From the NCBI GenBank assembly GCA_021502835.1, contig JAKFGP010000030.1, forward strand, positions 1 to 42,619: 42,619 nucleotides of DNA, read 5' to 3'. Position 1 is the stretch's first letter; each line of letters opens with the position of its first letter. The stretch is from Streptomyces thinghirensis (GTDB lineage Bacteria > Actinomycetota > Actinomycetia > Streptomycetales > Streptomycetaceae). The notes beneath the pieces were generated by a model. It saw nothing but the letters and a program-made list of their open reading frames with translations, ran no database searches and had not been told where the DNA came from. The translations under genes were made by a program, and so were the position numbers. This document shows, in pieces, positions 19,758-30,143 of this stretch.

Positions 19758-20556
19758 GTGCGATTCAATCTCATCGGCCCCTTCGAGATCGTGACCGACG
19801 ACGGCAGGATCTACCGTCCCGGCACCCCGAAGGTCTGCCAGACCCTGGCACTGCTCCTCACCCGGCCGAACGAGATCATCACGGCCGAGTCGCTCATCCA
19901 GGAGCTGTGGGGAGCGTCCGCCGCGCAGCGCCGTCACCACCTTGCAGACGTACGTCTACCATGCGCGCCGGATGTTCGTGAACGAGCGGCTGACCGACCC
20001 GGACCGCCCTCTGATCGTCACCTGCCCGCCCGGGTACGCGATCCAGGTGGACGATGAGGAGGTCGACGTCCCAGGTCTTCGAGCGCCTGGTCAATCACGC
20101 CCGCAAGCTGCTCGCGGACGGCGACGCGGCCCTGGCGCTGCGCACCGTCGGACAGGCGCTGGACCTGTGGCGCGGACCTGCCCTGGCCAACTCCCCGCGG
20201 GTGACGTGCTCACCGGTCACATCGCGCACCTTGAGGAACTGCGCATCCGGGCCTACGAGATCCGTATCGAGGCCAAGGACGAGCTGGGCCAGCACCGGGA
20301 GTCCATACCGGAGCTGCGCCGGCTGATCAACGACTACCCGCTCAACGAATGGTTCCACAGCCGGCTGATCGCCGTCCTGGGCGCGACCGGCCGCCGGGCC
20401 GAGGCCCTCCAGGCCTACCAGAACGTGCGCCGGCTGCTCGACGACGAGCTGGGTCTGGAGCCCCTCGCTGGAACTCAAGCGGCTCCAGCTGCGGCCGCTG
20501 AACCCGGAGCTGTTCGGACGGCGCACCGCGATCCCGTCGGTGCGAGGTCCGCCTGA
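19758..20556 (+). CDS. SARP-family pathway-specific activator
   Basis: Small SARP of about 265 residues, with no NB-ARC extension. The GTG 19758 is preceded by GAGGAG at a 9-base spacing. The N-terminal OmpR-like DNA-binding domain reads MRFNLIGPFEIVTDDGRIYR, PGTPKVCQTLALLLTRPNEI, ITAESLIQELWG, then TTLQTYVYHARRMF and CPPGYAIQVDDEEVDVQVFE. The bacterial transcriptional activation domain follows: LALRTVGQALDLWRGPALAN, HLEELRIRAYEIRIEAKDEL, YPLNEWFHSRLIAVLGATGR and RAEALQAYQNVRRLLDDELG. It likely switches on the flanking biosynthetic operons. Frameshifts near 19925, 20075, 20205 and 20466. The exact C-terminus is uncertain because the last shift moves the stop (20556 in one frame, later in another). 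A strong terminator follows. Confidence 0.9.
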
Positions 20557-20591
20557 ATGGCGCCGGTGCGCAACCGAACCGAACGGGAGAG

Positions 20592-20631
20592 AAGACGGGC
20601 CCGGCGGGGAACTCCTCGCCGGGCCCGTCTT
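20592..20631. terminator. Bidirectional hairpin terminator
   Basis: Perfect 15-base stem (arms 20592-20606 and 20617-20631) with a 10-base loop and a T-run at 20630-20633. It lies between the convergent SARP and 3-hydroxyacyl-CoA dehydrogenase genes and can end transcripts from both. Confidence 0.9.
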
Positions 20632-20638
20632 TTGCTGC

Positions 20639-21618
20639 CTACGCTTCTTTCTGTGCCACGTCGGCGAGTGAGCGCAGAATCGCGGTCTGCCTGGCGTCAC
20701 GCACCCGGACCCACTCCTCGTACGTCCGGGAACCGTATGCGGCCTCCGCCTGCTCGATGAGGGAGTTGATGGTGGTTTCGTCCATGGACGGCCGGCCCAG
20801 CACCTCCCAGCCGCGCTCCAGGCCCGCGCCCAGGGTGCCCAGCCACTTGCGCAGGCCGCCCTGGCCGCCGCCGAGGTGGAAGGCGAGGAAGGGGCCGACG
20901 GTGGCCCAGCGCAGACCGATGGAGTGGGTGACCACCCGGTCCAGTTCCTCCAGGGGTGACCACGCCCTCGCGCACCAGATGCACCGACTCGCGCAGCAGC
21001 GCGGACTGGAGCCGGTTGGCGGCGAAGGCCAGGATCGGCTTGTGCAGCACGATGGGCACCCGGCTGACGGACTCGAAGAACTCCACCGCCTCGCGGACCG
21101 CGTCCGGCGAGGTGCGCTCGCCGGCCACGATCTCCACCAGCGGGCACCACGTGCGGCGGGTTGAGGGGGTGGCCGACCACCAGGCGGGAGGAGTCCCCCA
21201 TCCTCGCGCCCATGTCGTCGGGGTCGAGGGTGGAGGTGGAGGAGAGGATCAGCGCCCCGGCCGGCGCCGCCTTGTCGATCCGCTCGAACAGCTCCTGCTT
21301 GAGCTCCAGGTTCTCCGGCGCGTTCTCGACGATGACGTCGGCGTCAGCGACCGCGCGCTCGAGGTCCGGCTCGAACTCCAGCCGTTCGGCGAAGCCCGCC
21401 GGGTCGGCCGTGCCCTCGGGCAGGTAGGGCGCGAACAGTTCGAGGGCTTCCGCGACGATGCCAGGCGCGTGCGCTCGGCGGCTGTTGACCCGTACCCGCA
21501 GGCCGTGGCCGAGGAACAGGGCGATCCAGCCCAGGCCGATGGTGCCGGCACCGATGACGGTGACCGTGCGGAGCCCGGTGTCGGCGGCCTCGGTGTTCTT
21601 CGTGCTGTTGTCGCTCAT
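20639..21618 (-). CDS. 3-hydroxyacyl-CoA dehydrogenase family protein
   Basis: NAD-dependent dehydrogenase of the 3HCDH / lambda-crystallin family, about 325 residues. Rossmann domain: [55 protein letters not shown] and [20 protein letters not shown] (catalytic His-Pro). C-terminal helical domain: [40 protein letters not shown] and [19 protein letters not shown]. Start ATG 21618 ([15 protein letters not shown]). Only about three frameshifts (21465, 21145, 20955). It is last in a minus-strand operon with the flavin enzymes upstream, 13 bases after the luciferase-like gene. It may oxidise or reduce a beta-hydroxy group on the polyketide or on a CoA/ACP-bound precursor (inference). Confidence 0.85.
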
Positions 21619-21631
21619 GCCCGGCCCGCCT

Positions 21632-22685
21632 TCAGCCTTCGGTGATGACGCGCTCGGCCATCAGCCGCATGGATGTGGCCGCGTCCTCGAAGGACAGGTG
21701 ACCGGAGTGCACCCCAGGCTGATGGTGATGTCGTCACCGAACCACTCGGCGATCTGCTCCAGTTGGGCGCCCACCTGCTCGGGCGAGCCGACGAGCAGCT
21801 TCTTCTGCTCCAGCCTGCTCGAAGTGGGAGTTCTTGGTGGCCTCGACCAGTTTCTCGTAGCCCGGGTAGGCGTCGGAGCGGGTGTCGGCCCAGGAGGCGA
21901 CGGGCGTCGCGGATCGCGGCGGTGTTGCGCTCGTCGTCGTACCGGCCCTTGCCACGGGCCTCCTCGCCGTCCTCGGCCACCACGCACGGGTAGCTGAAAT
22001 GGATCTGCTCGGTGCCGGGGGAGCGGCCGGAGGCGGCCCACTCGGCACGGTAGATCCCGAGCCGGTTCTGCAACTCCTCGGTGGCCATCACGTTCGGCAC
22101 CGACTGCAGGTGGTGGCCTCGCCCGGCCGGCCTCGGCGCAGGATCTGGCGCTGCGCGCGGTGGTGACGAACACCGGCGGGTGGGGCTGCTGCACCGGGCG
22201 CGGCAGCAGGGTGACCGGACCGAACTGGTGGAAGCGGCCCTCGAAGACCACATCCTCCTCGGACCACAGCCGCTTGATCGCCTGGACGCCCTCGACGAAC
22301 CGGTCCTTGGACTCGTCGATGGGGATCCCGAACGCCTTGAACTCGTCCGGCAGGAAGGCCCGGCCGAAGGCCGCGTCGACCCGGCCGCCGGATATGTTGT
22401 CGAGCATGGCCAGCTTGCCCGCGAGTTTGACGGGGTGCTGGAAGGTGGGGATGGTCGCGCTGGTGCCCAGCCGTACCCGCTTGGTCCGCCGGCCGCCGCG
22501 GCGAGGAAGGTCACCGGGTCGGGGCTGTAGCCGCCGTAGGGGAAGAAGTAGTGCTCGACCATCTTCACGTGGTCGAAGCCGAGTTCTTCGGCCAGGTCGA
22601 CCAGGCGGAGCGCCTCGTCGAAGTACTGGCGGGCGGACTTGTCGGCGGGGCCGACGGTGGGGAAGAAGACGATGCCGAATTTCAT
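21632..22685 (-). CDS. Luciferase-like (LLM) flavin-dependent monooxygenase
   Basis: TIM-barrel FMN-dependent monooxygenase of about 350 residues. Start ATG 22685 with GAGGAG 6 bases before; it reads MKFGIVFFPTVGPADKSARQ, LVDLAEELGFDHVKMVEHYF, YSPDPVTFLAAAA, then LGTSATIPTFQHPVKLAGKL, AMLDNISGGRVDAAFGRAFL and FHQFGPVTLLPRPVQQPHPP. It ends LMAERVITEG at 21632. Bacterial luciferase relatives in polyketide clusters carry out hydroxylation or Baeyer-Villiger reactions with reduced flavin, which the FMN reductase at 28267-28852 might supply (inference). Frameshifts near 22490, 22190, 22130, 21905, 21815 and 21712. Confidence 0.85.
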
Positions 22686-22695
22686 GGGAATCTCC

Positions 22696-23161
22696 TCAGT
22701 CGCGGCCGGAGCCGTCGTGGTACAGGTCGCGCTCCGGACCTCGCCAGCCGTCGCCCGCCGGTACCAGGTGGTCGTGGCAGACGACGCTGGCGAAGATGTC
22801 GAGGCGCCGCCGCGCGGGGTGCGCATGGCCAGCGCGTAGGCACGGGTGTGCAGCGAGCCGTCCGGCTGGGGGGCGGACGTCGAGCATGGCCAGCCAGTGC
22901 CGGAAGTCGATCTTGTTGGCGTCCAGTCGGGCCTGCCGGGCGGTGGAGGACTCGCGGATCGCGGTGCGGCCCCTTGAGCGGGGCGTCCAGCCGACTGGCC
23001 TCCTGGAACGTGGCGTCCTCGGTGAAGGTCTCGGCCCAGTCCGCGGGCCGGCCGTCGTCGATGAGGCCCATCTGACGGGCGTAGAACTGCTGGACCCGCG
23101 CGTACAGCTCGGCGGAGACGAAGGGCTCCGGGGTGCCCGGGTGGGGAGGGACGTCGCTCAT
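22696..23161 (-). CDS. SnoaL-like / NTF2-fold protein (copy 1)
   Basis: About 150 residues from ATG 23161: MSDVPPHPGTPEPFVSAELY, ARVQQFYARQMGLIDDGRPA, DWAETFTEDATFQEASRLDA, then IDFRHWLAMLDVR, LHTRAYALAMRTPRGG, SVVCHDHLVPAGDGW and a stop after DLYHDGSGRD. NTF2-like proteins of this type in aromatic polyketide clusters act as cyclases, hydroxylases or accessory subunits. The reaction is not predictable here. It lies 10 bases upstream of the luciferase-like gene, so they are probably co-translated. A paralogue is at 30144-30640 with the same AELYAxxQQFYARQ start. Frameshifts near 22975, 22870 and 22800. Confidence 0.75.
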
Positions 23162-23271
23162 GAAGACTGCCTTTCCTGAAGAGTGCCGGTCGTGAAGGTG
23201 CGCCGGTCCTGTCCTGAAGGGGCGCCGGTCCGAAGGCGTGCCGGTCGCCCGGTCGGCGTGGTCGTCCGAGG

Positions 23272-24398
23272 TCAGCGAGGGCCTGGCAGCGCGGCGTCGG
23301 CCAGCAGCCGCGTCCTGTAGCCGGCCCCCGCGGGTCGAAGCGCAGGGCGACATGGCCGGCCAGGCCGTGGATGTCGCGCCAGATCCGCTGGAGGGGTGCC
23401 CGGCCAGCTGGGCGGAGCTCCCGGCGGTGCGCAGCAGCCGTTCGACGACGTCGACCAGCTGCTCGACGGCGTACGCGCAGTCCGGCGGGTCGCGCAGCTG
23501 CTCGACGGGGACGCCCTGGGGGCGTCGGCCACCCGCGCGGCGCGTTCCAGCAGCAGGGCTGCGGCGTCGGTGGCGATGGTGGCGCGGGCCAGGATGCCGG
23601 CCGGGACGGGGTTCCCGGTGCCGCCGCCCAAGGCCGTGTGCTCGGCCCATGCGCGCAGCGCCGCGCGGGCGGCACCGAGCGCGGGTGCGCCGAAGAGCAC
23701 ACCGCTGAGCAGGCGCAAGGGGGCGGTGTGGCAGCGGGCTTCGGAGCCGACGCTGCGGCCGGCGATCATGTCCTGCGGGTGAGCTGCGCGTGTGCGGGGA
23801 CGAAGACGTCGTCGACGACGAGGGTGTTGCTGCCCGTCCCGCGCATGCCGACCGGGGTCCAGGTGTCCGCCACCCGGTAGTCGTGGCGCGGCAGGGCGAG
23901 GAACCACGGACCTGCTTCCCGTCCTGCGGCGCCAGCGCGCACACCAGCGCCCAGTCGGAGAAGTCGACGGCGCTGGTGAAGGACCATTCGCCGGTTACCC
24001 GCCAGCCGCCGGCCACCGGGGTGGCGCCGCCGCGCGGGATGAGCGCGCCCACCACCACGGTGTCCGGCCCTTGGCCCACAGCTCGCGCTCGCCCTTCCTC
24101 GGGCAGGTAGGCGCCCATCCGGGCGGCACCCGCGGTCACCGAAGCGCACCAGGCGGCCGAGGTGCAGCCCTCGGCGACCGCCGAGACGGCGCGCAGCAGG
24201 TCACCTGTGCCGCCGGCGGCACCGCCCCGGCGCACGGGCACGTAGTGCCGGGCGAAGCCGGCGTCGATGACGGCCTCGGCGACCGCCTGGGGCAGTACGC
24301 GCTCGGCGTCGGCGCGCTCGGCGTGGCGGGCGGCCACGGCGGCCGCCTCCTGGGCCAGCGGAGACGAGCTCCGTACCGGACCTGGGCCGACTCGGCAT
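23272..24398 (-). CDS. Acyl-CoA-dehydrogenase-like flavoprotein monooxygenase
   Basis: About 370 residues from ATG 24398 ([13 protein letters not shown]), with GAGGAA upstream. It has [97 protein letters not shown] and [20 protein letters not shown]. The helical C-terminal part has [40 protein letters not shown] and LRFDP. This is the group D flavin hydroxylase layout (ActVA-ORF5, KijD3, DszC relatives), where reduced flavin comes from a separate reductase. True acyl-CoA dehydrogenases have a catalytic Glu that is not evident here. First gene of the operon, divergent from rmlA. Frameshifts near 24355, 24090, 23910, 23775, 23520 and 23325. Confidence 0.8.
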
Positions 24399-24544
24399 CG
24401 TGGACCACTTCCTCGTTCCTCGGGGCGCGCGGCCATGGGGGGCGGACAACGCCGCCACCCTGACCGGGGGCGATCCAGCGCCGATGGAGCGCGGCTCGAC
24501 ATCCGTCCCGGTCGGCCGGGGGCCCGGCCAGCCGGGCGGGGCCC

Positions 24545-24562
24545 TCGACCCGGGTTCGACCG
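24545..24562. promoter_or_regulatory. Candidate SARP operator between divergent operons
   Basis: Two direct heptamers TCGACCC and TCGACCG begin at 24545 and 24556, exactly 11 bases apart with a 4-base spacer, as in known SARP sites (TCGAGNN repeats in the ActII-ORF4 system). They lie in the 233-base region between the flavoprotein gene (minus) and rmlA (plus). Single TCGA words also occur at 24496 and 24575. Confidence 0.4.
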
Positions 24563-24631
24563 GGGCGTGCAGCCTCGAAGGACAAGGCACATGGCGGCCC
24601 CGGACCGACGACGACATGAGGTGTGGAGCCA

Positions 24632-25656
24632 GTGAAGGGAATCATCCTGGCGGGAGGCAACGGCACCCGGCTGCACCCCATCACCCTGGGAGTGTCCAAG
24701 TAGCTGCTGCCCGTCTACGACAAGCCGATGATCTACTACCCGCTGTCCGTGCTGATGCTGGCCGGGATCCGCGACATCCTCGTCATCTCCTCACCCCAGG
24801 ACCTGCCGCAGTTCCGCAGGGTGCTCGGGGACGGCCGCCCGCTGGGCATCAGCCCGTCCTACGCCGAGCAGGCCCGGCCGGGCGGTCCTCGCCGAGGCGT
24901 TCACCCTCGGCGCCGGCCACATCGGCGACGACTCCGTCGCCCTGGTCCTGGGCGACAACATCTTCCACGGTCCCGGTTCTCCTGCTCCTCCAGGAACACA
25001 CCCCGCACACCGACGGCGCCCTGCCGTTCGGCTACCCGGTCCGCGACCCGGAGCGGTGCTGGGTCGGCGAGGCCGACGAGAACGGCCGACTGGTCTCGAT
25101 CGAGGAGAAGCCCGCCGAGCCGCGCTCCAACCGGGCCATCACCGGCCTGTACTTCTACGACAACGAGGTCGTCTCCATCGCGCGGGGACTGCGCCCTCGG
25201 CCCGGGCGGTGAGCTGGAGATCACCGACGTCAACAGGGGAGTACCTGGCCCTGGACAAGGCCCGGCTGGTGGACCTGGGCCGAGGCTTCACCCGGCTTCG
25301 ACACCGGGACGCACGACCTGCTGCTGGACGCCGGACAGTAGCATCCAGACCCTGGAGCACCGGCAGGGCCTGCGCATCGCCCGCCTCGAGGAGGTGGCGC
25401 TGCGGATGGGCTAGCATCGACGCGGAGCAGTGCCACCGGCTGGGCGAGCGGCTGGGCAAGTCCGGGTACGGCCAGTACGTCATGGGAGATCGCCCGGTCG
25501 CTGGGGACGCCGGCCGCAGGAGCGGGCGGGTTCGCTGGCCGGCCCGGCGGTACGGCGGTCTGTCGGCGCTGCCGCGGCGGTGGTCTGACCGCCTCGCCGC
25601 AGGATGCCGTGCCGGAGTCCCGCTTGAGGACGGCTCTGAGCGGGGACCCGGCGTAG
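24632..25656 (+). CDS. rmlA: Glucose-1-phosphate thymidylyltransferase, interrupted by stops
   Basis: Makes dTDP-glucose, the first step of deoxysugar supply. GTG 24632 ([20 protein letters not shown]) carries the GGxGTR nucleotide motif, followed by [104 protein letters not shown] and [20 protein letters not shown]. The family reads [13 protein letters not shown], but here the Gln codon is a TAG stop at 24701. Two more TAG codons (near 25337 and 25412) stand where Phe and Trp codons belong. Frameshifts near 24885, 24975, 25200, 25240, 25290 and 25484 add to this. The end is uncertain: similarity stops near 25500 and the frame runs to 25656. If the sequence is right the gene is dead. Confidence 0.8.
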
Positions 25657-25738
25657 CGTGCTGGCCTGGAGGCACTGACAGATGGATGCGAGTCCGGCTT
25701 GGGTCCGGCTTGAGTCCACCGACCTCGTGGAGGGCACG

Positions 25739-26422
25739 ATGACCGACCGCACGCACGGCACGGCAGACGCCGAGGAGGTGACCCTCTGGGTCGATCCGGT
25801 CTGTGCCTGGACGTGGATCACGTACAAGTGGCTGAGCGGGGCGGCCCAGGTGCGCCCGTTGTCGCTGTCGGTGCGCCCGACCGGGCTGGCTACCTCCAGG
25901 GGACGCCGGGCCTGGACGAGGAACACGCCCGGTTCCTGGAGCTGGCCCCGGGCCCGGTGCGGTACTGGCCGCCGCCGGGGCCGGGCACGGCACGCAGGCG
26001 GTCGGTCCGTTGTACGAGGCGGTGGCGCGCCGTCCATGAGGCGGGGCGGGCTCTACGAGGGACTGCACGAGCGGGTACGAGGGCTGTCCGTCCAGGCCAA
26101 GCGGGAAGTCCAGGCCTCGCTGCTGGAGCAGGCCCGGGACGTGGTCGGCGAGGCCCTGGCCGAGTGCGGGCTGCCGGCGCGGCTGGCCGCGGCCATGGGG
26201 TCGGCCGAGTGGGACGAGGACCTGCGCACGGCGCATGCGTCGATTCCGCGCGACGGGTTGGAGCTGGAGGTCATCGGGGTGCCGGTGATCTCGGTGGGCG
26301 GGCGGGTCGGGGTGTTCGGCCCGGTGCTGCGTTCGGCGCCTGCCGGGGAGCGGGCGGGCGCGCTGTGGGACGGCTTCGCCGCCCTGGTACGCGAGGACGC
26401 CTTCCTCGAACTGCGCCGGTGA
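25739..26422 (+). CDS. DsbA-fold protein, mycothiol-dependent reductase-like
   Basis: About 225 residues from ATG 25739 (MTDRTHGTADAEEVTLWV), with GGAGGG 5 bases before. The active-site region is DPVCAWTWITYKWLSGAAQV, a CxxT in place of CxxC, so only the first Cys remains, as is common in the actinobacterial mycothiol-dependent nitroreductase group (Rv2466c relatives usually have CPWC). The all-helical insertion and C-terminal thioredoxin part (LELEVIGVPVISVGGRVGVF, with a cis-Pro-like GVPV) are intact. Frameshifts lie in 25870-26060. It may protect cells or the pathway from reactive quinones or reduce an intermediate (inference). It follows rmlA and ends before a strong terminator. Confidence 0.75.
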   Translation: MTDRTHGTADAEEVTLWVDPVCAWTWITYKWLSGAAQVRPLSLSVRPTGLATSRGRRAWTRNTPGSWSWPRARCGTGRRRGRARHAGGRSVVRGGGAPSMRRGGLYEGLHERVRGLSVQAKREVQASLLEQARDVVGEALAECGLPARLAAAMGSAEWDEDLRTAHASIPRDGLELEVIGVPVISVGGRVGVFGPVLRSAPAGERAGALWDGFAALVREDAFLELRR

Positions 26423-26538
26423 CCCCGCGACCGGTTCCGACACCGGCGGGCTAGGGCCGGTCGCCGAACTCGCGCCGCCCGCCCTCCGGCAGCGGCAGAT
26501 GTGGCTGTGACCGGGATGGGCACGGCACGGAATACGAG

Positions 26539-26582
26539 ACGGGCGGGGCCCGGCGGACCCATGTCCGCCGGGCCCCGCCCGT
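26539..26582. terminator. Bidirectional hairpin terminator
   Basis: Perfect 20-base stem (arms 26539-26558 and 26563-26582) with the 4-base loop CCAT, between the convergent DsbA-like and MFS genes. It is the longest perfect stem in the window and has no clear T-run. Confidence 0.9.
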
Positions 26583-26602
26583 GGCGGCTGTCCGACCGTT
26601 CG

Positions 26603-28209
26603 TCAGGAAGCGGCCGACTCCGACTCGGGGCCCCCACCGGCGGTGCCTCGGTCTGCTTGGCCCGCTTGGGCAGCAGGAAGGCGAGGCCGAAACCGATCAG
26701 CATGACGCAGGCGCCGGCCAGGAAGACCGCGCTCATCGCCTCGGCGATGCCGTCCACCACCGGGGCCGTGGAGCCGCGGGTCTGCGGTGAGCAGGAAGGA
26801 GGTGTCGTCGAGGTTGATGTCCCCGGTCCCCTTCACGGTCTCCACGATGGACAGGTTGGCCGGGTTGGCCAGCACCGCCGGATCGTTGAGCGCCGCCTGG
26901 AACTCGGCGTTCCGCTCGACCTTCGTGACCGCCTCCGCGATCCGGCTGTCGGCCATGGAGAACATCATCGACAGGAACAGCGCCGTACCTCGGCGGCGCC
27001 GCCGATGCCGCGGAAGAAGGAGTACGCGGCGCTGGAGACGCCCATGTCCTCCTTGGCGGAGTTGTTCTGCAGTGCCAGCAGCGTGACCGGGAAGCAGACA
27101 CCGACGCCCGCGCCGAGCAGGTAGATCAGCGTACCCACCAGCCACAGCGGGGAGTTCTGGTCGAGCGAGGCGAAGGCGAACAAGGTCCCCGCGACCCCTC
27201 CCATGCCCAGGAGCAGGAAGGCCCGGTACCGGCCGGAGCGGTTGATGACCTTGCTCAGGCCCCGGCTGGTGCTCAGCACACCGACCGTCTGCAGGATCAG
27301 CATCAGCCCGGCCTCGCCGGGACTCTGGCCCTTGGCCAGCTGGAGGTATAGCGGGAGGAAGATCAGCGAGCCGAACACCCCGATGCCGACGATGACGTTG
27401 GCGCCGTTGATCACCGTGGAACAACCGGTTCCGGAACAGCCGGAGCGGGATCACCGCGCGGCGTCGGCCATCCGGCGCTCGGTAGCCAGGAAGAGCACCA
27501 GACCGACCAGGCCGACCAGGAGCAGCGACAAGGTCAGCGGCGAACCCCAGCCCCAGTGCCGGCCCTGCTCGGAGACGACCAGCCATGGCCCGAGACAGAC
27601 GACCAGCCAGGCCGCGCCGCCGTAGTCGATCCGCTGCTCACGCCGCTTGCCGGGCATGGTGAACTTGCGGTGCACCACGACCAGGGCGACGATTCCGATC
27701 GGGATGTTGATCAGGAAGGCCCAGCGCCAGCCGTCGATCCACAGCAGGGTGCCCGCGCCGGCGAACAGCCCGCCGATTGGTGCACCCGCCACACCGGCGA
27801 TGGCCGAGACGGCGGAGAACCAGATCTGGTAGCGGGCTCGCAGCTCGGGCGTCAGGATGTCGCCCATGATCGCGAAGGCGAGCGCCGTGAGTCCGCCGCC
27901 GCCGATGCCCTGCAGCGCGCGGTAGGCCGCGAGCTGGTACATCGACGCGGCCAGGCCGCAGAGCAGCGACCCGATCAGGAAGATGCCGATGGCCAGCATG
28001 TACAGCTTCTTACGGCCGTACAGGTCGGACAGCTTGCCGAACAGCGGCGTCGCGATCGTCGAGGTGACTATGTAGGCCGTGGTCGCCCAGGCCTGCATGG
28101 TCTGGCCGTGCAGCTCATCGGCGATCGTGCGCATCGATGCGGCGACGATGACGAAGTCGAGCGACGACAGCATCAGGCCCAGCATCAGCCCGATGATGAC
28201 CACTCGCAC
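26603..28209 (-). CDS. MFS drug exporter, EmrB/QacA (DHA2, 14-helix) type
   Basis: Proton-driven efflux pump. From GTG 28209 it reads VRVVIIGLMLGLMLSSLDFV, IVAASMRTIADELHG (motif D1-like LDxxIV), IATPLFGKLSDLYGRKKLYM (motif A), LQGIGGGGLTALAFAIMGDI, AGVAGAPIGGLFAG (motif C-like), WRWAFLINIPIGIVALVVVH and SLLLVGLVGLVLFLATERRM. It continues through the second half with FLPLYLQLAKGQSPGEAGLM and a last helix VFLAGACVMLIGFGLAFLLP before an acidic/Ser tail. It most likely exports the cluster product and gives self-resistance. The first half is free of frameshifts; shifts occur near 27455, 27425, 26990 and 26785. An upstream extension (ETPGTPEFRA) lacks a start codon. Confidence 0.85.
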
Positions 28210-28266
28210 CGCCCGGAACTCCGGTGTGCCCGGGGTCTCCGCCGCTACTCGCTCTTGTGTCGCGTC

Positions 28267-28852
28267 TCAGCCCTCGTATGGGCGGGCGGTACGGCCCTCG
28301 CGCAGGGTCAAGCCCCCACCAGGCGAGCTGGTCCAGCAGGACGGCGGCGGCCTTGGTGGTGCCGTCCTCGTCGTGCGGGCGCCCGTCGTCGTCGAACTTC
28401 TCCCAGGCCATGTGGAAGCTGACCGTGTCGCGCAGGGTGACGGCGTGCATCTCGGCGAAGACCTGGCGCAACTGCTCCACGGCCCGGTGGCCGCCGGCCA
28501 TACCGCCGTAGGAGACGGCCGACCGGCTTGGCCCGCCACTCGCTGTAGACGTAGTCGATGGCCAGCTTCAGAGAGGCCGGGTAGCCGTGGTTGTACTCGG
28601 GGTGATGACGACGAATCCGTCGAGACCGCCGATGCGCTGGGCCAGGCACGGGGCGTCGCCCTCGGCGCCGGACGGGTCGAGGGTGAGCTTGAGCTCGTCC
28701 ACGAGGGCGGGCTCGGACAGGTCGATGACATGGATCTCCGTGTCATCGCGCTTGCCGATCTCGGAGATGAACCACCGCGAGATCTTGTCGGCGAACCGGC
28801 CGGTGCGCACGCTGCCGATGAGCACGCCGATCTTGAGCGGGGTCTGCGACAT
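28267..28852 (-). CDS. NADPH-dependent FMN reductase (flavodoxin-like fold)
   Basis: About 195 residues from ATG 28852: MSQTPLKIGVLIGSVRTGRF (phosphate-binding loop GSVRxGRxxxK), ADKISRWFISEIGKRDDTEI, HVIDLSEPALVDE, GFVVITPEYNHGYPASLKLA (the PEYN FMN-contact motif; restored across a frameshift near 28603), IDYVYSEWRAKPVGSVSYGG and MAGGHRAVEQLRQVFAEMHA. The C-terminus is LDQLAWWGLTLREGR, then TARPYEG. It uses NAD(P)H to reduce free or bound FMN. In this cluster it is a candidate reductase partner for the two flavin monooxygenases at 21.6-24.4 kb. It sits 57 bases upstream of the MFS gene in the same direction. Frameshifts near 28603, 28522 and 28310. Confidence 0.85.
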
Positions 28853-28905
28853 GTGGGGTTCCTCGTTTCATGAAGAACAGACAGGGACGGGGTGGGGGTG
28901 GCCAG

Positions 28906-29078
28906 CTGGGGGCTTCTGGCGGATCTCCGTGGGAGAAGGAGCGGCGTTCGGCACGCGCACCTCGGCGTGCCAAGCGGAGGTTTTCGAAGGGGCCCCGCCC
29001 GAGCCGAGCGATTCCGGTTCGGGGCGGGGACGTGTGCCGGGCGTCCCGACGCCGCGGAGATCCACCAGAAGCTCCCAG
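28906..29078. repeat. Imperfect inverted repeat in intergenic DNA
   Basis: Arms 28906-28932 and 29052-29078 are complementary at most positions (the common core reads CTTCTGG.GGATCTCC), about 120 bases apart. A second, GC-rich hairpin lies between them (about 28990-29030, CCCCGCCCGAGCCG against CGGTTCGGGGCGGGG). It fills the gap between the quinone oxidoreductase stop and the FMN reductase start, both on the minus strand. It could be a compound terminator or a small non-autonomous element. Confidence 0.55.
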
Positions 29079-29139
29079 GACCCGGGGATGTGCGGTGGTA
29101 CGGCACGTTCCCCGGGCCCGCCCAGCCCGCCGTGACGGC

Positions 29140-30053
<914 letters not shown>

Positions 30054-30143
30054 GCTCAACACCCCTTTGTACCAATGAGCTTTGCTGTGCAGTGCCCCCG
30101 GTGAGGGCTGCGTAAAGAGCGTAAATCTCAAGTTTGCTTGAGG

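Noticed and set aside
24701..24703. TAG in rmlA read as a recoded amino acid
   Set aside because: No suppressor tRNA or recoding signal is seen. The TAGs replace three different residues and two of them also shift the frame.
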